Assembly (NCBI RefSeq): GCF_000428485.1
Contig: NZ_AUAA01000003.1
Span: forward strand, 62,001-126,000
Direction: 5' to 3'
Length of the DNA: 64,000 nt
Source: Epilithonimonas tenax DSM 16811
GTDB lineage: Bacteria; Bacteroidota; Bacteroidia; Flavobacteriales; Weeksellaceae
Part shown: in pieces, positions 53,737-62,410 of the stretch
Layout: every line of letters begins with the position of its first letter
Position numbering within the stretch: position 1 is the stretch's first letter
Notes under the pieces: generated by a model
What the model saw: only the letters and a program-made list of their open reading frames with translations
Databases searched by the model: none
Told to the model about the DNA's origin: nothing
Program-made: the position numbers and the translations under genes

Positions 53737-53919
53737 CTAATCATTATTTTTGAATGCAAGGATTGCTCTTACAAATCTAAAAATACCATAGACAACTAAC
53801 AATCCACCCAAAGGATAGGCGATATTAGAATTTATAATCAACAGGTATCTATAAGAAATAATAAATACTCCAAATGCGATATAGAGGAAACCCACTACCA
53901 AAGAAAGCCATTTTAACAT
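53737..53919 (-). CDS. 60-residue two-helix membrane protein
   Basis: MLKWLSLVVGFLYIAFGVFI and IAYPLGGLLVVYGIFRFVRAI are two transmembrane helices. The stop is 1 base before the PstS-like start, so it is translationally linked to it. Conserved-looking, unknown function; its place between tonB and the PstS-like lipoprotein suggests a small accessory to the system. Confidence 0.75.
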   Translation of the reverse strand: MLKWLSLVVGFLYIAFGVFIISYRYLLIINSNIAYPLGGLLVVYGIFRFVRAILAFKNND

Positions 53920-53933
53920 ATAACAAATTTAAT

Positions 53934-53970
53934 AAAAAAAAGAGAAGTTATGAAAACTTCTCTTTTTTAT
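53934..53970 (-). terminator. Terminator or attenuator after tonB
   Basis: AGAGAAGTT-ttcat-AACTTCTCT with a run of T after it on the minus strand. It separates the four TonB-system genes from the small-protein, PstS-like and TPR genes, which may be read by leakage. Confidence 0.8.
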
Positions 53971-53991
53971 AATACAGTATCATGTGAATCT

Positions 53992-54813
53992 TTATTGGAA
54001 ATTCATTGTAACTGGTAATCTAAATCTAGATCTTACTGGTTGTCCGTTGTTTTTACCTGGAGCCCACTTTATCTTCATTCCTTTTACGGTAGCTTCAGCT
54101 TCCTTATTAAAGTCAGAATTAGGTCCATTGGCTTTGATCTGAGTTAGAGATCCATCTCTCTCAACAACGAAAGTAATTTCGGTTTTAAGAGTTCCTTCTC
54201 CCTCTAGACTTCCAGAATCAAAACTATCCGAAAATTTCTGTCTAAATTTATTAATACCTCCAGGATACTCAGCAGATTGCTCAACTGACTCATAAACCTC
54301 ATTAGTCACTTTTACCTCAGCCGTTACTACTTTACCTGTTCCCGGTGGTGGTGGTGGCGGTGTATAAGTTGGTGTTTTAACACCCTCCTGATTGTTCAAT
54401 CCAGTCGTCGTTTCCAACTGTTTTGTAATTGGCGGCGGCGGCGTTTCAATCTTAGGAGCTCTTTTTGGTTCTGGTACAACATTCTGAATAACCTCTTGCT
54501 TTTCCTCTTCTTTGGGAGGAGGTGGTGGTGGTGGTTCTTCTTCCTTCGGCTGTTCCAAAATCGGCTGATCTGGAAGAATCTCCATCAATTTTGCATCTAC
54601 CTCTACAGCATCTTTTGCATTCATTTGTTGAATCTTAAGATAAATAAGGGGCGAAACTGCAAGAAGAATAAAAAAAGCGGTACCAATTATAAAAGATTTT
54701 GTAAGCACTTTAGGGTATGTAGTCCTAAGGTCATAAGCACCGTATTCTTTATTTCTTTTTTCAAATACAATCTCGTTAAGAGACGGATTGTAATTTAAAT
54801 TTTCTTCTGCCAT
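53992..54813 (-). CDS. TonB-family energy transducer
   Basis: 273 residues. One N-terminal transmembrane helix (SFIIGTAFFILLAVSPLIYL), a Pro/Glu-rich periplasmic spacer (PPPPPPKEEEKQEVIQNVV; TYTPPPPPPGTGK) and a C-terminal TonB domain with AEYPGGINKFRQKFSDSFD, ITFVVERDGSLTQIK and VKGMKIKWAPGKNNGQPV. It transmits proton-motive force from ExbBD to TonB-dependent outer-membrane receptors. It follows exbD. Confidence 0.93.
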   Translation of the reverse strand: MAEENLNYNPSLNEIVFEKRNKEYGAYDLRTTYPKVLTKSFIIGTAFFILLAVSPLIYLKIQQMNAKDAVEVDAKLMEILPDQPILEQPKEEEPPPPPPPKEEEKQEVIQNVVPEPKRAPKIETPPPPITKQLETTTGLNNQEGVKTPTYTPPPPPPGTGKVVTAEVKVTNEVYESVEQSAEYPGGINKFRQKFSDSFDSGSLEGEGTLKTEITFVVERDGSLTQIKANGPNSDFNKEAEATVKGMKIKWAPGKNNGQPVRSRFRLPVTMNFQ

Positions 54814-54851
54814 TTTATTTTTTTAAAAAATGATATTGTAAATTAAGAAAA

Positions 54852-55394
54852 CTATTGTTCTCCTACTTTCTTTTTATAGATTGCCAATTCCCAAGGCTTC
54901 ACATCGGTAACACCATATTGTTCGCTTTTGGTAATTGCCATCTCATCAAGAATATCTACAAAATTTTTATATACTGCGTCGTCTGTTGGCTTGATAATTA
55001 CTGTAAACTTAGTCTTATCAAACGCATTAGCTTTTGCTTGCTCTATTACTTTAGTAATACCTTCTCTGTCAAAATTGGTTTCAAAAAGTGTCTGATCAGT
55101 AAGACCTGCTTGATCTTGCTGATGATAAAAAATTCTGTTGTCTTTACCAATAATAAGAGAAATTGAATTACTCAATTTAATTTCAGTATCTGGTTGTTTT
55201 TGATCTTTCTTCGGTTTTGCCGGAAGACCAAGATCCATCACGTTTGGTTTACTAAATGTTGTGGTAAACATAAAGAACATCAACATCAAGAAATTCAAAT
55301 CAACCATTGGTGTCATATCTACACGGGGATTCTGCTTTTTCGAGCGGACCTTGCCGCCTTTCCCGCTATCCTCTTTTACTTGTACTTCTGCCAT
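54852..55394 (-). CDS. exbD: ExbD-family biopolymer transport protein, second copy
   Basis: 180 residues. A single N-terminal helix (VDMTPMVDLNFLMLMFFMFTT) carries the conserved D of the proton channel, preceded by basic KKQNPR. A periplasmic domain of ~120 residues ends KSEQYGVTDVKPWELAIYKKK. It differs from the first ExbD upstream, so the channel may be hetero-oligomeric. Confidence 0.92.
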   Translation of the reverse strand: MAEVQVKEDSGKGGKVRSKKQNPRVDMTPMVDLNFLMLMFFMFTTTFSKPNVMDLGLPAKPKKDQKQPDTEIKLSNSISLIIGKDNRIFYHQQDQAGLTDQTLFETNFDREGITKVIEQAKANAFDKTKFTVIIKPTDDAVYKNFVDILDEMAITKSEQYGVTDVKPWELAIYKKKVGEQ

Positions 55395-55404
55395 TTCTTA
55401 TGAT

Positions 55405-56013
55405 TTAATTTCCAGGTTTCCCTTCTTGTGATGTGATCAACCAAAATTTAAGAAAATCAATATCTCTTAAACCTTCAAACAAAGTTTTCACTTTTGGATA
55501 CTTCGTAGTCACGTCCCCTTTGATCGCTAATTTATAATTAGGGTTTACGGCTAAACTCTGTTGTACCCAGTCTATCAACTGTTTGTTTGTACTGTCCATT
55601 GGGATGCCTTCTTTGGATTTAAAATCTTTCTGTTTATCTTCAGAAAGCCCTAAATATCCTTTCAATTGTCCCATAGGCACTCCTACCGCCTGTATTTTGG
55701 CAAATGCTGCTTTTTCCGGATTTGTAAAAGTCATACCATATTTTTGACCCATTTTATCCAAAAGCTCTATTCTTTCTGTTCCGTTTTCTACCGGTTGGAA
55801 ATAAAATAAGCCATCTTTTGTAGCATTTATCGTCATAAGACTTGCATCAGGGAGTATTTTCTCTGATATAGATGAAGGCGGTTTTATTTGCTCCACGTCA
55901 GGCTTTTTGAACTGAGTGGTCATAATGAAGAATGTAAGAAGTAAGAATGTAACATCACACATTGCTGTCATATCCAAAGCCACTCCATGTCTTTTTGGTT
56001 TAATTCTCGCCAT
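55405..56013 (-). CDS. exbD: ExbD-family biopolymer transport protein, first copy
   Basis: 202 residues. The helix ALDMTAMCDVTFLLLTFFIMT has the conserved D (MCDV) but differs from the second copy in its surrounding positions. The periplasmic part includes TNKQLIDWVQQSLAVNPNYKLAIKG. It is 10 bases upstream of the second copy. Two exbD genes in tandem are usual in flavobacteria. Confidence 0.92.
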   Translation of the reverse strand: MARIKPKRHGVALDMTAMCDVTFLLLTFFIMTTQFKKPDVEQIKPPSSISEKILPDASLMTINATKDGLFYFQPVENGTERIELLDKMGQKYGMTFTNPEKAAFAKIQAVGVPMGQLKGYLGLSEDKQKDFKSKEGIPMDSTNKQLIDWVQQSLAVNPNYKLAIKGDVTTKYPKVKTLFEGLRDIDFLKFWLITSQEGKPGN

Positions 56014-56051
56014 TATTTATTAATGTCTTTGTTAACTATTTTTATGAATTT

Positions 56052-56074
56052 GAAAATGTATAATGTACATTTTC
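56052..56074 (-). promoter_or_regulatory. Intercistronic hairpin between exbB and the first exbD
   Basis: Nine-base inverted repeat GAAAATGTA/TACATTTTC with a 5-base loop in the 82-base gap. No T tract follows. It contains a 15-mer (TGTACATTATACATT on the minus strand) identical to part of the tandem repeat at 18796-18810. Confidence 0.55.
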
Positions 56075-56095
56075 GTTTGTTATGCCAGTTGTTTC

Positions 56096-56959
56096 TTAGT
56101 GAAACTCAGCAAAAGACTGTTGGATGCTCATAGAGATCTCATCGATCTTGTAAGTCAACCCATCAATTTTAGATGTGAAATAGTTATAAAGGATAATCGC
56201 AATTGCAGAAGTACCAATACCTAAAGCTGTATTCATCAAGGCTTCTGAGATACCGATTGATAATGCAGCAGCATCTGGTGTTCCACCTGCTTCCCCTAAT
56301 GCCTGGAATGAACGGATCATACCTAGTACAGTTCCCAACAATGCTACCAATGTTGCAACAGTTCCTAATGTAGAAAGAATGTTCATATTCTTCTCCAACA
56401 TTGGCATTTCTAAAGTTGTAGCCTCCTCGATCGCTTTGTTAAGGCCAGCCATTTTTTGTTCTTTGTTCAAAGTTGTATCGTGAGCTAACGCTTTGTAAGT
56501 CGTAAGACCTTCTTTTACAACATTCCCGATAGAACCTTGCTGTCTGTCGCACTCTTCAAGAGCCTCATCTACTTTGTTGGTGTTCAATAAACTTCTGATC
56601 TTAAGAACAAAGTTATCAACGTTTCCGCTACCTGCAGCTTTACTTAAAACGAAAGCACGCTCAATTGCGAAAACAATCACGATGATCATAAAAGTAATCA
56701 AAACAGGAACAAGAACTCCTCCCATGTAGATAACTCCTAAACCGTGTGGATGTAACTCAGTACCTTTGATATCAGAAAATGCTACTGAAGCAGATCCTGC
56801 GATACGTGGATCATCCTGAAAATTAGATGGATTACCTAATACAAATAAAAAGATAGCAATACCAATTGCGAATAAAATTGGAATAATTACCGCAGGATTA
56901 AGACCTCCTTTTTTTCTAGCAACTACTTGCTCGTCTGTGTTTGAAACATTCATTTCCAT
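56096..56959 (-). CDS. exbB: ExbB/TolQ/MotA proton-channel protein
   Basis: 287 residues with three transmembrane helices: PAVIIPILFAIGIAIFLFVLG, GVLVPVLITFMIIVIVFAIE and the C-terminal pair in TLGTVATLVALLGTVLGMIRSFQ and LGIGTSAIAIILYNYF. The cytoplasmic loop lies between the second and third. It forms the pentameric ExbB channel around ExbD. First gene of the operon; the 294-base upstream gap is very A-T rich and holds the promoter but no other gene. Confidence 0.95.
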   Translation of the reverse strand: MEMNVSNTDEQVVARKKGGLNPAVIIPILFAIGIAIFLFVLGNPSNFQDDPRIAGSASVAFSDIKGTELHPHGLGVIYMGGVLVPVLITFMIIVIVFAIERAFVLSKAAGSGNVDNFVLKIRSLLNTNKVDEALEECDRQQGSIGNVVKEGLTTYKALAHDTTLNKEQKMAGLNKAIEEATTLEMPMLEKNMNILSTLGTVATLVALLGTVLGMIRSFQALGEAGGTPDAAALSIGISEALMNTALGIGTSAIAIILYNYFTSKIDGLTYKIDEISMSIQQSFAEFH

Positions 56960-57253
56960 ATTAAAACTAAATTATAATTGTTAAATTTTATTTTGTAAAA
57001 TAAAGTCAAATTATTTAAAAATGCAAACTAAATAATGTTACTTTTTGTTTTTTTTATCAACGCCCTATCAAGTCTATTAAGGTATCATTAAAATTAAACA
57101 TATATTTTATGAATTTATTATCAATATTTCGAAACATTCTAAAATAATACCAAAAAATGCGAATTATTTTTATGTTTAGAAATTCAATAATATCATTTAC
57201 AATATACAATAATTTTTTGTTAAACTCTAAGCACCCGCTCTTTCATTGCTTAC

Positions 57254-60064
57254 TTATGACACAATATTGATGATTTTCTTTGGGACAAAGATGAAATTTT
57301 TCACCGTTTTTCCATCCAAGTACCTTTTTGTATCCTCATTTTCCAAAATAATTTTCTCAACTTCTTGCTTTCCTAATTCAGAAGCCAATTTTATTTTGAA
57401 TTTCATCTTTCCGTTAAAACTTACTGGGTAATCTATCTCATCTTCTAAAAGATAAGCTTCCTCGAGCACTGGGAACTTCTCGAATTCTATAGACGAATTA
57501 TTTCCAAGCAAATTCCATACCTCTTCACAGATATGCGGCGCATACGGTGAAATAATTATAGCAAGAGGTTCCAAGATTGCCTTTTTGTTGCATTTCAACT
57601 TCTGCAACTCATTCACAGCGATCATAAAGGAAGACACCGAAGTGTTGAAAGAAAAGTTCTCAATATCAAAAAGCACTTTCTTGATTAATGTATGAAGAAT
57701 CTTGTATTCCTCTTTTGTAGGCTCATCATCAGAAACTTCAAACGTATCACCGTTGAAATACAAGTTCCAGAATTTTTTCAGGAACCCGTAAACGCCGCTA
57801 AGACCTTGCGTGTTCCAAGGTTTGGATTGTTCTAATGGACCAAGGAACATTTCGTACAATCTTAAACCGTCTGCGCCATATTCATTACAAATATCATCTG
57901 GGTTGACGACATTGTATTTTGACTTGGACATTTTTTCTACTTCACGATTTGTGATGTACTTTCCGGCTTCCAAAATAAATTCTGCATCCGCATAATCTGG
58001 TCTCCAAGCTTTGAAAGCTTCGGTATCCAATTCGTCTGTAGTTCCTTTTAATAATGAAACATCCACGTGAATCGCCTGAGTTTTGTGTTCATCTATTAAA
58101 TTTTTTGAAACAAATTGATTAGTTCCATCAATTCTGTAAACAAACGCACTCATCCCCAAAATCATCCCTTGATTAATCAACTTTTGGAAAGGCTCATTTT
58201 GCTCAATATAACCTCTGTCTTTCAAGAACATATTCCAAAAACGGGAATATAACAAATGTCCTGTTGCGTGCTCGCTTCCGCCGATGTACAAATCAACTTG
58301 TCCCCAATAATCAGTCAGTTCTTTTTTAGCAAAAACCGCATCATTGTTCGGGTCCATATATCTTAGGAAATACCAAGAACTTCCTGCCCAACCTGGCATT
58401 GTGGATAATTCTAATGGGAAAACAGTTTTATCATCAATCAAATCTGTATCAACCACTTTCTGGTTCGCTTCGTCCCAGGCAAATGTTTTCGCATTGCCTA
58501 ATGGTGGGTCGCCGTCTTCTGTAGGTAGATATTTTTCAACCTCGGGAAGTTCCAACGGTAAAGCGGAATTGGGTAAAGTGTACGGCATTCCGTCCTTGTA
58601 ATAGATAGGAACCGGCTCGCCCCAATATCTTTGTCTGGAGAAAATCGCATCACGCTGTCTGTAATTCGTTGTTCCGTGACCAATTCCTCGGTTTTCGATT
58701 TCAGTAATTATTTTCGATTTCGCCTCCTTATAATGAAGACCGTTCAAGAAATCAGAATTCACACAAACCGAATCTTTAGAATCGTAAGCTTCTTCCTGAA
58801 CATCTACATCAGATTCTACAACCTTGATGATGTCCAAATTAAATTTCTTCGCAAATCTATGGTCGCGCTCGTCGTGCGCAGGAACAGCCATCACAGCGCC
58901 AGTTCCGTAACCCATCAACACATAATCCGAAATGTAAACCGGAATATTTTTCCCAGTAAACGGATTGATGGCATAACTTCCCGTGAAAGCACCACTCACG
59001 TTTTTCACGTCGGCCATTCTATCACGTTCTGTTTTTTTGGAAGTTTCTTCTATGTAATGATCAACCTCAGTTTTTTGTTCTGGAGTTGTTAAATTTTGTA
59101 CCAAAGGATTTTCCGGCGCCAAAACCATAAAGGTTGCTCCGAAAATTGTGTCTGGTCTTGTAGTAAAAACTTCAATCGTTTCTCCATTTTCAGTTGCGAA
59201 TCTTACCTGCGCGCCCTGAGATTTCCCAATCCAATATTCCTGAGCATCTTTCAAAGGCTGAGGCCAGTCCAAAGTTTTCAAACCTTGCAACAATCTTTCT
59301 GAGTATGCAGAAATCCTCATACTCCACTGCATCATTTTCTTTTGAAAAACAGGATAACCACCTCTCTCGGATTTGCCGTCTTTGATTTCGTCGTTGGCCA
59401 AAACTGTCCCCAATGCAGGACACCAGTTCACGGTCGTTTCCGCACGGAAAGCCAAACGGTAATTTAATAATACCTCTTCTTTCTTAATATCAGAATAATT
59501 TTTCCATTCTTCAGAAGTGAAATTTAATTCTTCATTTTGATTGGCATCTAATTCTTCCGTTCCTTTTCCCTCAAAATGTTTGATTAAGGTTTCGATAGAT
59601 TCTGCCTTGTCCGTATCTTTATTGTACCACGAATGAAACAACTGGATAAAAATCCACTGCGTCCATTGATAATAAGAAGCATCCGAAGTTCTCACTTCCC
59701 GGCTCCAGTCAAAAGAGAAACCGATTTTCCTTAATTGCTCCTCGTATCTCGTGATATTTTGCTCCGTTGTAATGGCAGGATGCGTTCCGGTTTGGATTGC
59801 ATATTGCTCAGCAGGAAGTCCAAAACTGTCATAACCCACAGGATGCAACACATTGAAACCCTGATGTCTTTTGAATCTCGCATAGATATCCGACGCAATG
59901 TATCCCAGCGGATGACCCACGTGAAGTCCCGCTCCGGAAGGATACGGAAACATATCGAGGACGTAGAATTTCGGTTTATCGGTTGAGTCGGAAGTCTTGT
60001 AAGTTTGGTTGTCTTCCCAGTATTTCTGCCACTTTTTTTCTATCTGCTGATGGTCGTAAAACAT
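57254..60064 (-). CDS. leuS: Leucyl-tRNA synthetase
   Basis: 936 residues, full length. HIGH motif in PSGAGLHVGHPLGYIASDI, the editing domain with TTRPDTIFGATFMVLAPE and AVPAHDERDHRFAKKF, and the KMSKSKYNVVNP motif. The C-terminal ~90 residues (VSFNGKMKFKIKLASELG) bind the tRNA. Complete; single-gene unit. Confidence 0.97.
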   Translation of the reverse strand: MFYDHQQIEKKWQKYWEDNQTYKTSDSTDKPKFYVLDMFPYPSGAGLHVGHPLGYIASDIYARFKRHQGFNVLHPVGYDSFGLPAEQYAIQTGTHPAITTEQNITRYEEQLRKIGFSFDWSREVRTSDASYYQWTQWIFIQLFHSWYNKDTDKAESIETLIKHFEGKGTEELDANQNEELNFTSEEWKNYSDIKKEEVLLNYRLAFRAETTVNWCPALGTVLANDEIKDGKSERGGYPVFQKKMMQWSMRISAYSERLLQGLKTLDWPQPLKDAQEYWIGKSQGAQVRFATENGETIEVFTTRPDTIFGATFMVLAPENPLVQNLTTPEQKTEVDHYIEETSKKTERDRMADVKNVSGAFTGSYAINPFTGKNIPVYISDYVLMGYGTGAVMAVPAHDERDHRFAKKFNLDIIKVVESDVDVQEEAYDSKDSVCVNSDFLNGLHYKEAKSKIITEIENRGIGHGTTNYRQRDAIFSRQRYWGEPVPIYYKDGMPYTLPNSALPLELPEVEKYLPTEDGDPPLGNAKTFAWDEANQKVVDTDLIDDKTVFPLELSTMPGWAGSSWYFLRYMDPNNDAVFAKKELTDYWGQVDLYIGGSEHATGHLLYSRFWNMFLKDRGYIEQNEPFQKLINQGMILGMSAFVYRIDGTNQFVSKNLIDEHKTQAIHVDVSLLKGTTDELDTEAFKAWRPDYADAEFILEAGKYITNREVEKMSKSKYNVVNPDDICNEYGADGLRLYEMFLGPLEQSKPWNTQGLSGVYGFLKKFWNLYFNGDTFEVSDDEPTKEEYKILHTLIKKVLFDIENFSFNTSVSSFMIAVNELQKLKCNKKAILEPLAIIISPYAPHICEEVWNLLGNNSSIEFEKFPVLEEAYLLEDEIDYPVSFNGKMKFKIKLASELGKQEVEKIILENEDTKRYLDGKTVKNFIFVPKKIINIVS

Positions 60065-60108
60065 TCTATAAAGTAAGAATTAGTAATGAATAATTTTTTT
60101 AAGAGTCA

Positions 60109-60138
60109 CAAAGTTAAGATTTTGAAATAAATAGACAA
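60109..60138 (-). promoter_or_regulatory. Promoter of leuS
   Basis: On the minus strand TTG (60138-60136), a 19-base spacer and TAACTTTG (60116-60109), the Bacteroidota consensus. No T-box or other leader structure was seen between it and the start codon, 45 bases away. Confidence 0.65.
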
Positions 60139-60177
60139 TTTTAAATTTTCGAGTTCACATTTCAACATTTATAATTA

Positions 60178-60280
60178 TTTGGGCGCCTTTATCCGTCCTC
60201 CGTTCCCGCTTTTTTCTTTTTTCCCAATCCTTTCCCAACGCAAAAAAAATAAAAAGAGCTCTACTCAGGCCGGGGCGCAG
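60178..60280 (+). repeat. Family C dispersed repeat, copy 2
   Basis: TTTGGGCGCC, TCCGTCCTCCGTTCCCGCTTTTTT in parts (TCCTCCGTTCCCGC), a variable T-run/A-run centre (TTTTTTCTTTTTT and AAAAAAAATAAAAA), then AGAGCTCTACTCAGG. It is one of several repeats that fill the 447-base gap between leuS and the glycosyltransferase gene, which otherwise holds only the leuS promoter. Confidence 0.82.
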
Positions 60281-60340
60281 ATTCCAGCTCCGAATCAACA
60301 TTTGTCATTAAAAAGGAAGTGACGCACAAAAAAGACAGAA

Positions 60341-60419
60341 GTCTTTGACTCCGCTCAGACTGACAATTAAAAAAACACAGTTAGTATTAGAGATGTCACA
60401 CTGAGCGGAGTCGAAGTGT
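60341..60419. repeat. Two family A dispersed palindromic elements
   Basis: 60341-60365 is, on the minus strand, TGTCA then GTCT-GAGCGGAGTCAA-AGAC; 60394-60419 is TGTCA then ACACT-GAGCGGAGTCGA-AGTGT. The two stems (GTCT/AGAC and ACACT/AGTGT) differ but each is self-complementary; the copies face each other. Confidence 0.82.
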
Positions 60420-60511
60420 TTTCATTGTAAAAAAGTCTATTATCTCAAAGTCTATTATCTGAAAAATCATTATCTTAAAGTCTATATCTTTATCTTTGTC
60501 AAAAATCGCAA

Positions 60512-61264
60512 GTGCCAGAAATCTCAATCATCACACCGAGCTACAATTCTTCAAAATATTTGGGTGAAACCATCGCTTCTGTCCTCAATCAAACTTTTCC
60601 GGATTGGGAATGGCTCATTACCGATGATTGCTCAACCGACAATTCTATAGAAATTCTGGAAAAGCAAAATGACCCAAGAATCAAAGTTTTCAAGGCTGAG
60701 AAAAACGGGGGCGCAGGACACGCAAGAAATATTTCCCTTGAAAACGCAACAGGAAGATTCATCACTTTTTTGGACGCAGACGACTTTTGGGAACCGAATT
60801 TCCTCGAAGAAATGATCAACTTTATGAAATCTGAAAATACAGAATTGGCCTACTCCACTTATTCCCGTTGCGACGAAAATCTGAATCCTACAATTGGCGA
60901 TTTCGAAGCAGACACGATTGTGAATTTTAATAATCTTCTAAAAACTTGTCGATTATCTTTGTTAGCTTCGATGTATGATTCCAAACGAGTGGGGAAATTC
61001 TATTTTCCCGAAGGCACCAAACGCGAAGACCACGTGATGTGGCTGGAACTTTTGAAGAAAATCCCACAAGGAAAACCCTTAAAAAAAACCTTATCAAAAT
61101 ACCGAATGCTGGCCAACAGCGTTTCCAGAAATAAGATGAACATTATGAAAGACCAATATTTGGTGTACAAAGATTATATGAAATTTTCGACTTTGAAATC
61201 GTTGTATTACACGGCGAATTGGGCTTTCAACGGTTTTATCAAATATTCTAAAATCTTCAATTAA
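60512..61264 (+). CDS. Family 2 glycosyltransferase
   Basis: 250 residues from a GTG start. The GT-A fold shows ISIITPSYNSSKYLGETIASVL, WEWLITDDCSTDNS (DD), FITFLDADDFWEPNFLEEMI (DxD-type) and KREDHVMWLELLKK. Probably adds a sugar to an envelope glycan; substrates unknown. No transmembrane helix. A 1-base overlap (TAATG) links it to the next gene. Confidence 0.9.
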   Translation: MPEISIITPSYNSSKYLGETIASVLNQTFPDWEWLITDDCSTDNSIEILEKQNDPRIKVFKAEKNGGAGHARNISLENATGRFITFLDADDFWEPNFLEEMINFMKSENTELAYSTYSRCDENLNPTIGDFEADTIVNFNNLLKTCRLSLLASMYDSKRVGKFYFPEGTKREDHVMWLELLKKIPQGKPLKKTLSKYRMLANSVSRNKMNIMKDQYLVYKDYMKFSTLKSLYYTANWAFNGFIKYSKIFN

Positions 61265-61890
61265 TGGAATATTCAAAAGAATTCAAGCAGGCTTTGAGTG
61301 AGTTTTCTCCAGCGGAAAAAGACAAATTGATTTTCCGACTGTTGAAGAAAGATAAATTGCTTTCCAAAAAACTTTATTTCGAATTGATTGACCTTGAAAA
61401 CGTTGATGACAAACGTGATGCGATGGAAGAAAACATCCGTGAGAAAGTTTCTTTGGCTTCAAAATACATTGCGAACCAGAAATATTTCCTCGTTCTCATC
61501 AGAAAAATAAGTGCCGAAATCACTGAACACGTAAAAATAACGACCGACAAATTCGGTGATGTTTCGTTGAATTTATTTCTAATTAACGAAATCTTAGAAT
61601 ACAACGAGAAACTTGCGACACAAAGATTTGACAGCGTTTACAAGCTTTACATTTATCTCATCAATAAAATCTTCAAAGCCCTGACTTTGACCAAAAAACT
61701 GGATGAAGATTACTGGCTGGAAATCGATGAATTTTTGGAAAACCTCAATGAAAAAATCGATAGCAATATCTATTTCCAGAAACTTTGCACAAACAATGGC
61801 TTAGATTTCAATTGGCTGAAATGCGAAAACATTCCCGACCATTTCGAATTGATTGTGAAAGGAATTAAGAGTGAAGGGTTTTTGAGGTAG
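61264..61890 (+). CDS. Unknown protein coupled to the glycosyltransferase
   Basis: 208 residues, cytosolic and mostly helical. The N terminus EYSKEFKQALSEFSPAEKDKLIFRLLKKDKLL is the most structured; the rest (QRFDSVYKLYIYLINKIFKAL; DYWLEIDEFLENLNEKID) is leucine- and lysine-rich. I recognise no domain; the type is conserved in flavobacteria in my recollection. Co-translated with the glycosyltransferase, so a link to that pathway is plausible but unproven. Confidence 0.7.
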   Translation: MEYSKEFKQALSEFSPAEKDKLIFRLLKKDKLLSKKLYFELIDLENVDDKRDAMEENIREKVSLASKYIANQKYFLVLIRKISAEITEHVKITTDKFGDVSLNLFLINEILEYNEKLATQRFDSVYKLYIYLINKIFKALTLTKKLDEDYWLEIDEFLENLNEKIDSNIYFQKLCTNNGLDFNWLKCENIPDHFELIVKGIKSEGFLR

Positions 61891-61891
61891 A

Positions 61892-62410
61892 TTAATCTAA
61901 ATCCATATTTTCTTTGAAGTCTTTGGAAAATTTGAAACCTTTCGTTTTCAAGAATTCTATTAATTCAAAATTCCCTTGGAATCCATATATTATAACAATC
62001 TCGCTTTTATTATTAAATACAAAATTCCACATTTTAGGATTGTAGTTATATTCATACTTTGCCAAGTTAAAGACCTCGTAAGGCATCCTTTTAAAAATGC
62101 CATTAAAATTGTGAGCAAATTCATTTTCATAAACTATTGTCTTGAAATCTTTTACTTTAAAAACACTTTTATAAGGATATCCGCTCAGTAAATCGATAGA
62201 AGTAAAATGAATTGATAATAGTTTGCTATTCTTAAATTCTTCAGAATTCAACATTCCAACAGCTAATATGCCTTTTGTTCTTTTAATAAATTTACCATCT
62301 TTCATTCTATACTCCACAAAACTTTCTACAAAATTTTTAATAGTTTTCTTGTCCTGAGAAAAACTCAACACTGAAATTAAAAATAATAAAATAGAAAGTT
62401 TGATTTTCAT
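61892..62410 (-). CDS. Secreted hypothetical protein coupled to waaA
   Basis: 172 residues. Signal peptide MKIKLSILLFLISVLSFSQ. The mature part (IHFTSIDLLSGYPYKSVFKV; KMWNFVFNNKSEIVIIYGFQG) has no known domain. Its ATG overlaps the waaA stop (ATGA), so it is translated with waaA. A-T rich. Role unknown. Confidence 0.65.
   Translation of the reverse strand: MKIKLSILLFLISVLSFSQDKKTIKNFVESFVEYRMKDGKFIKRTKGILAVGMLNSEEFKNSKLLSIHFTSIDLLSGYPYKSVFKVKDFKTIVYENEFAHNFNGIFKRMPYEVFNLAKYEYNYNPKMWNFVFNNKSEIVIIYGFQGNFELIEFLKTKGFKFSKDFKENMDLD

Noticed and set aside
56960-57253. Small gene in the gap upstream of exbB
   Set aside because: No frame with a start, ribosome site and sensible product; the region is very A-T rich and is best read as promoter sequence.
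60065-60511. Insertion-sequence remnant in the leuS-glycosyltransferase gap
   Set aside because: No transposase fragment; the structure is explained by family A and C repeats.
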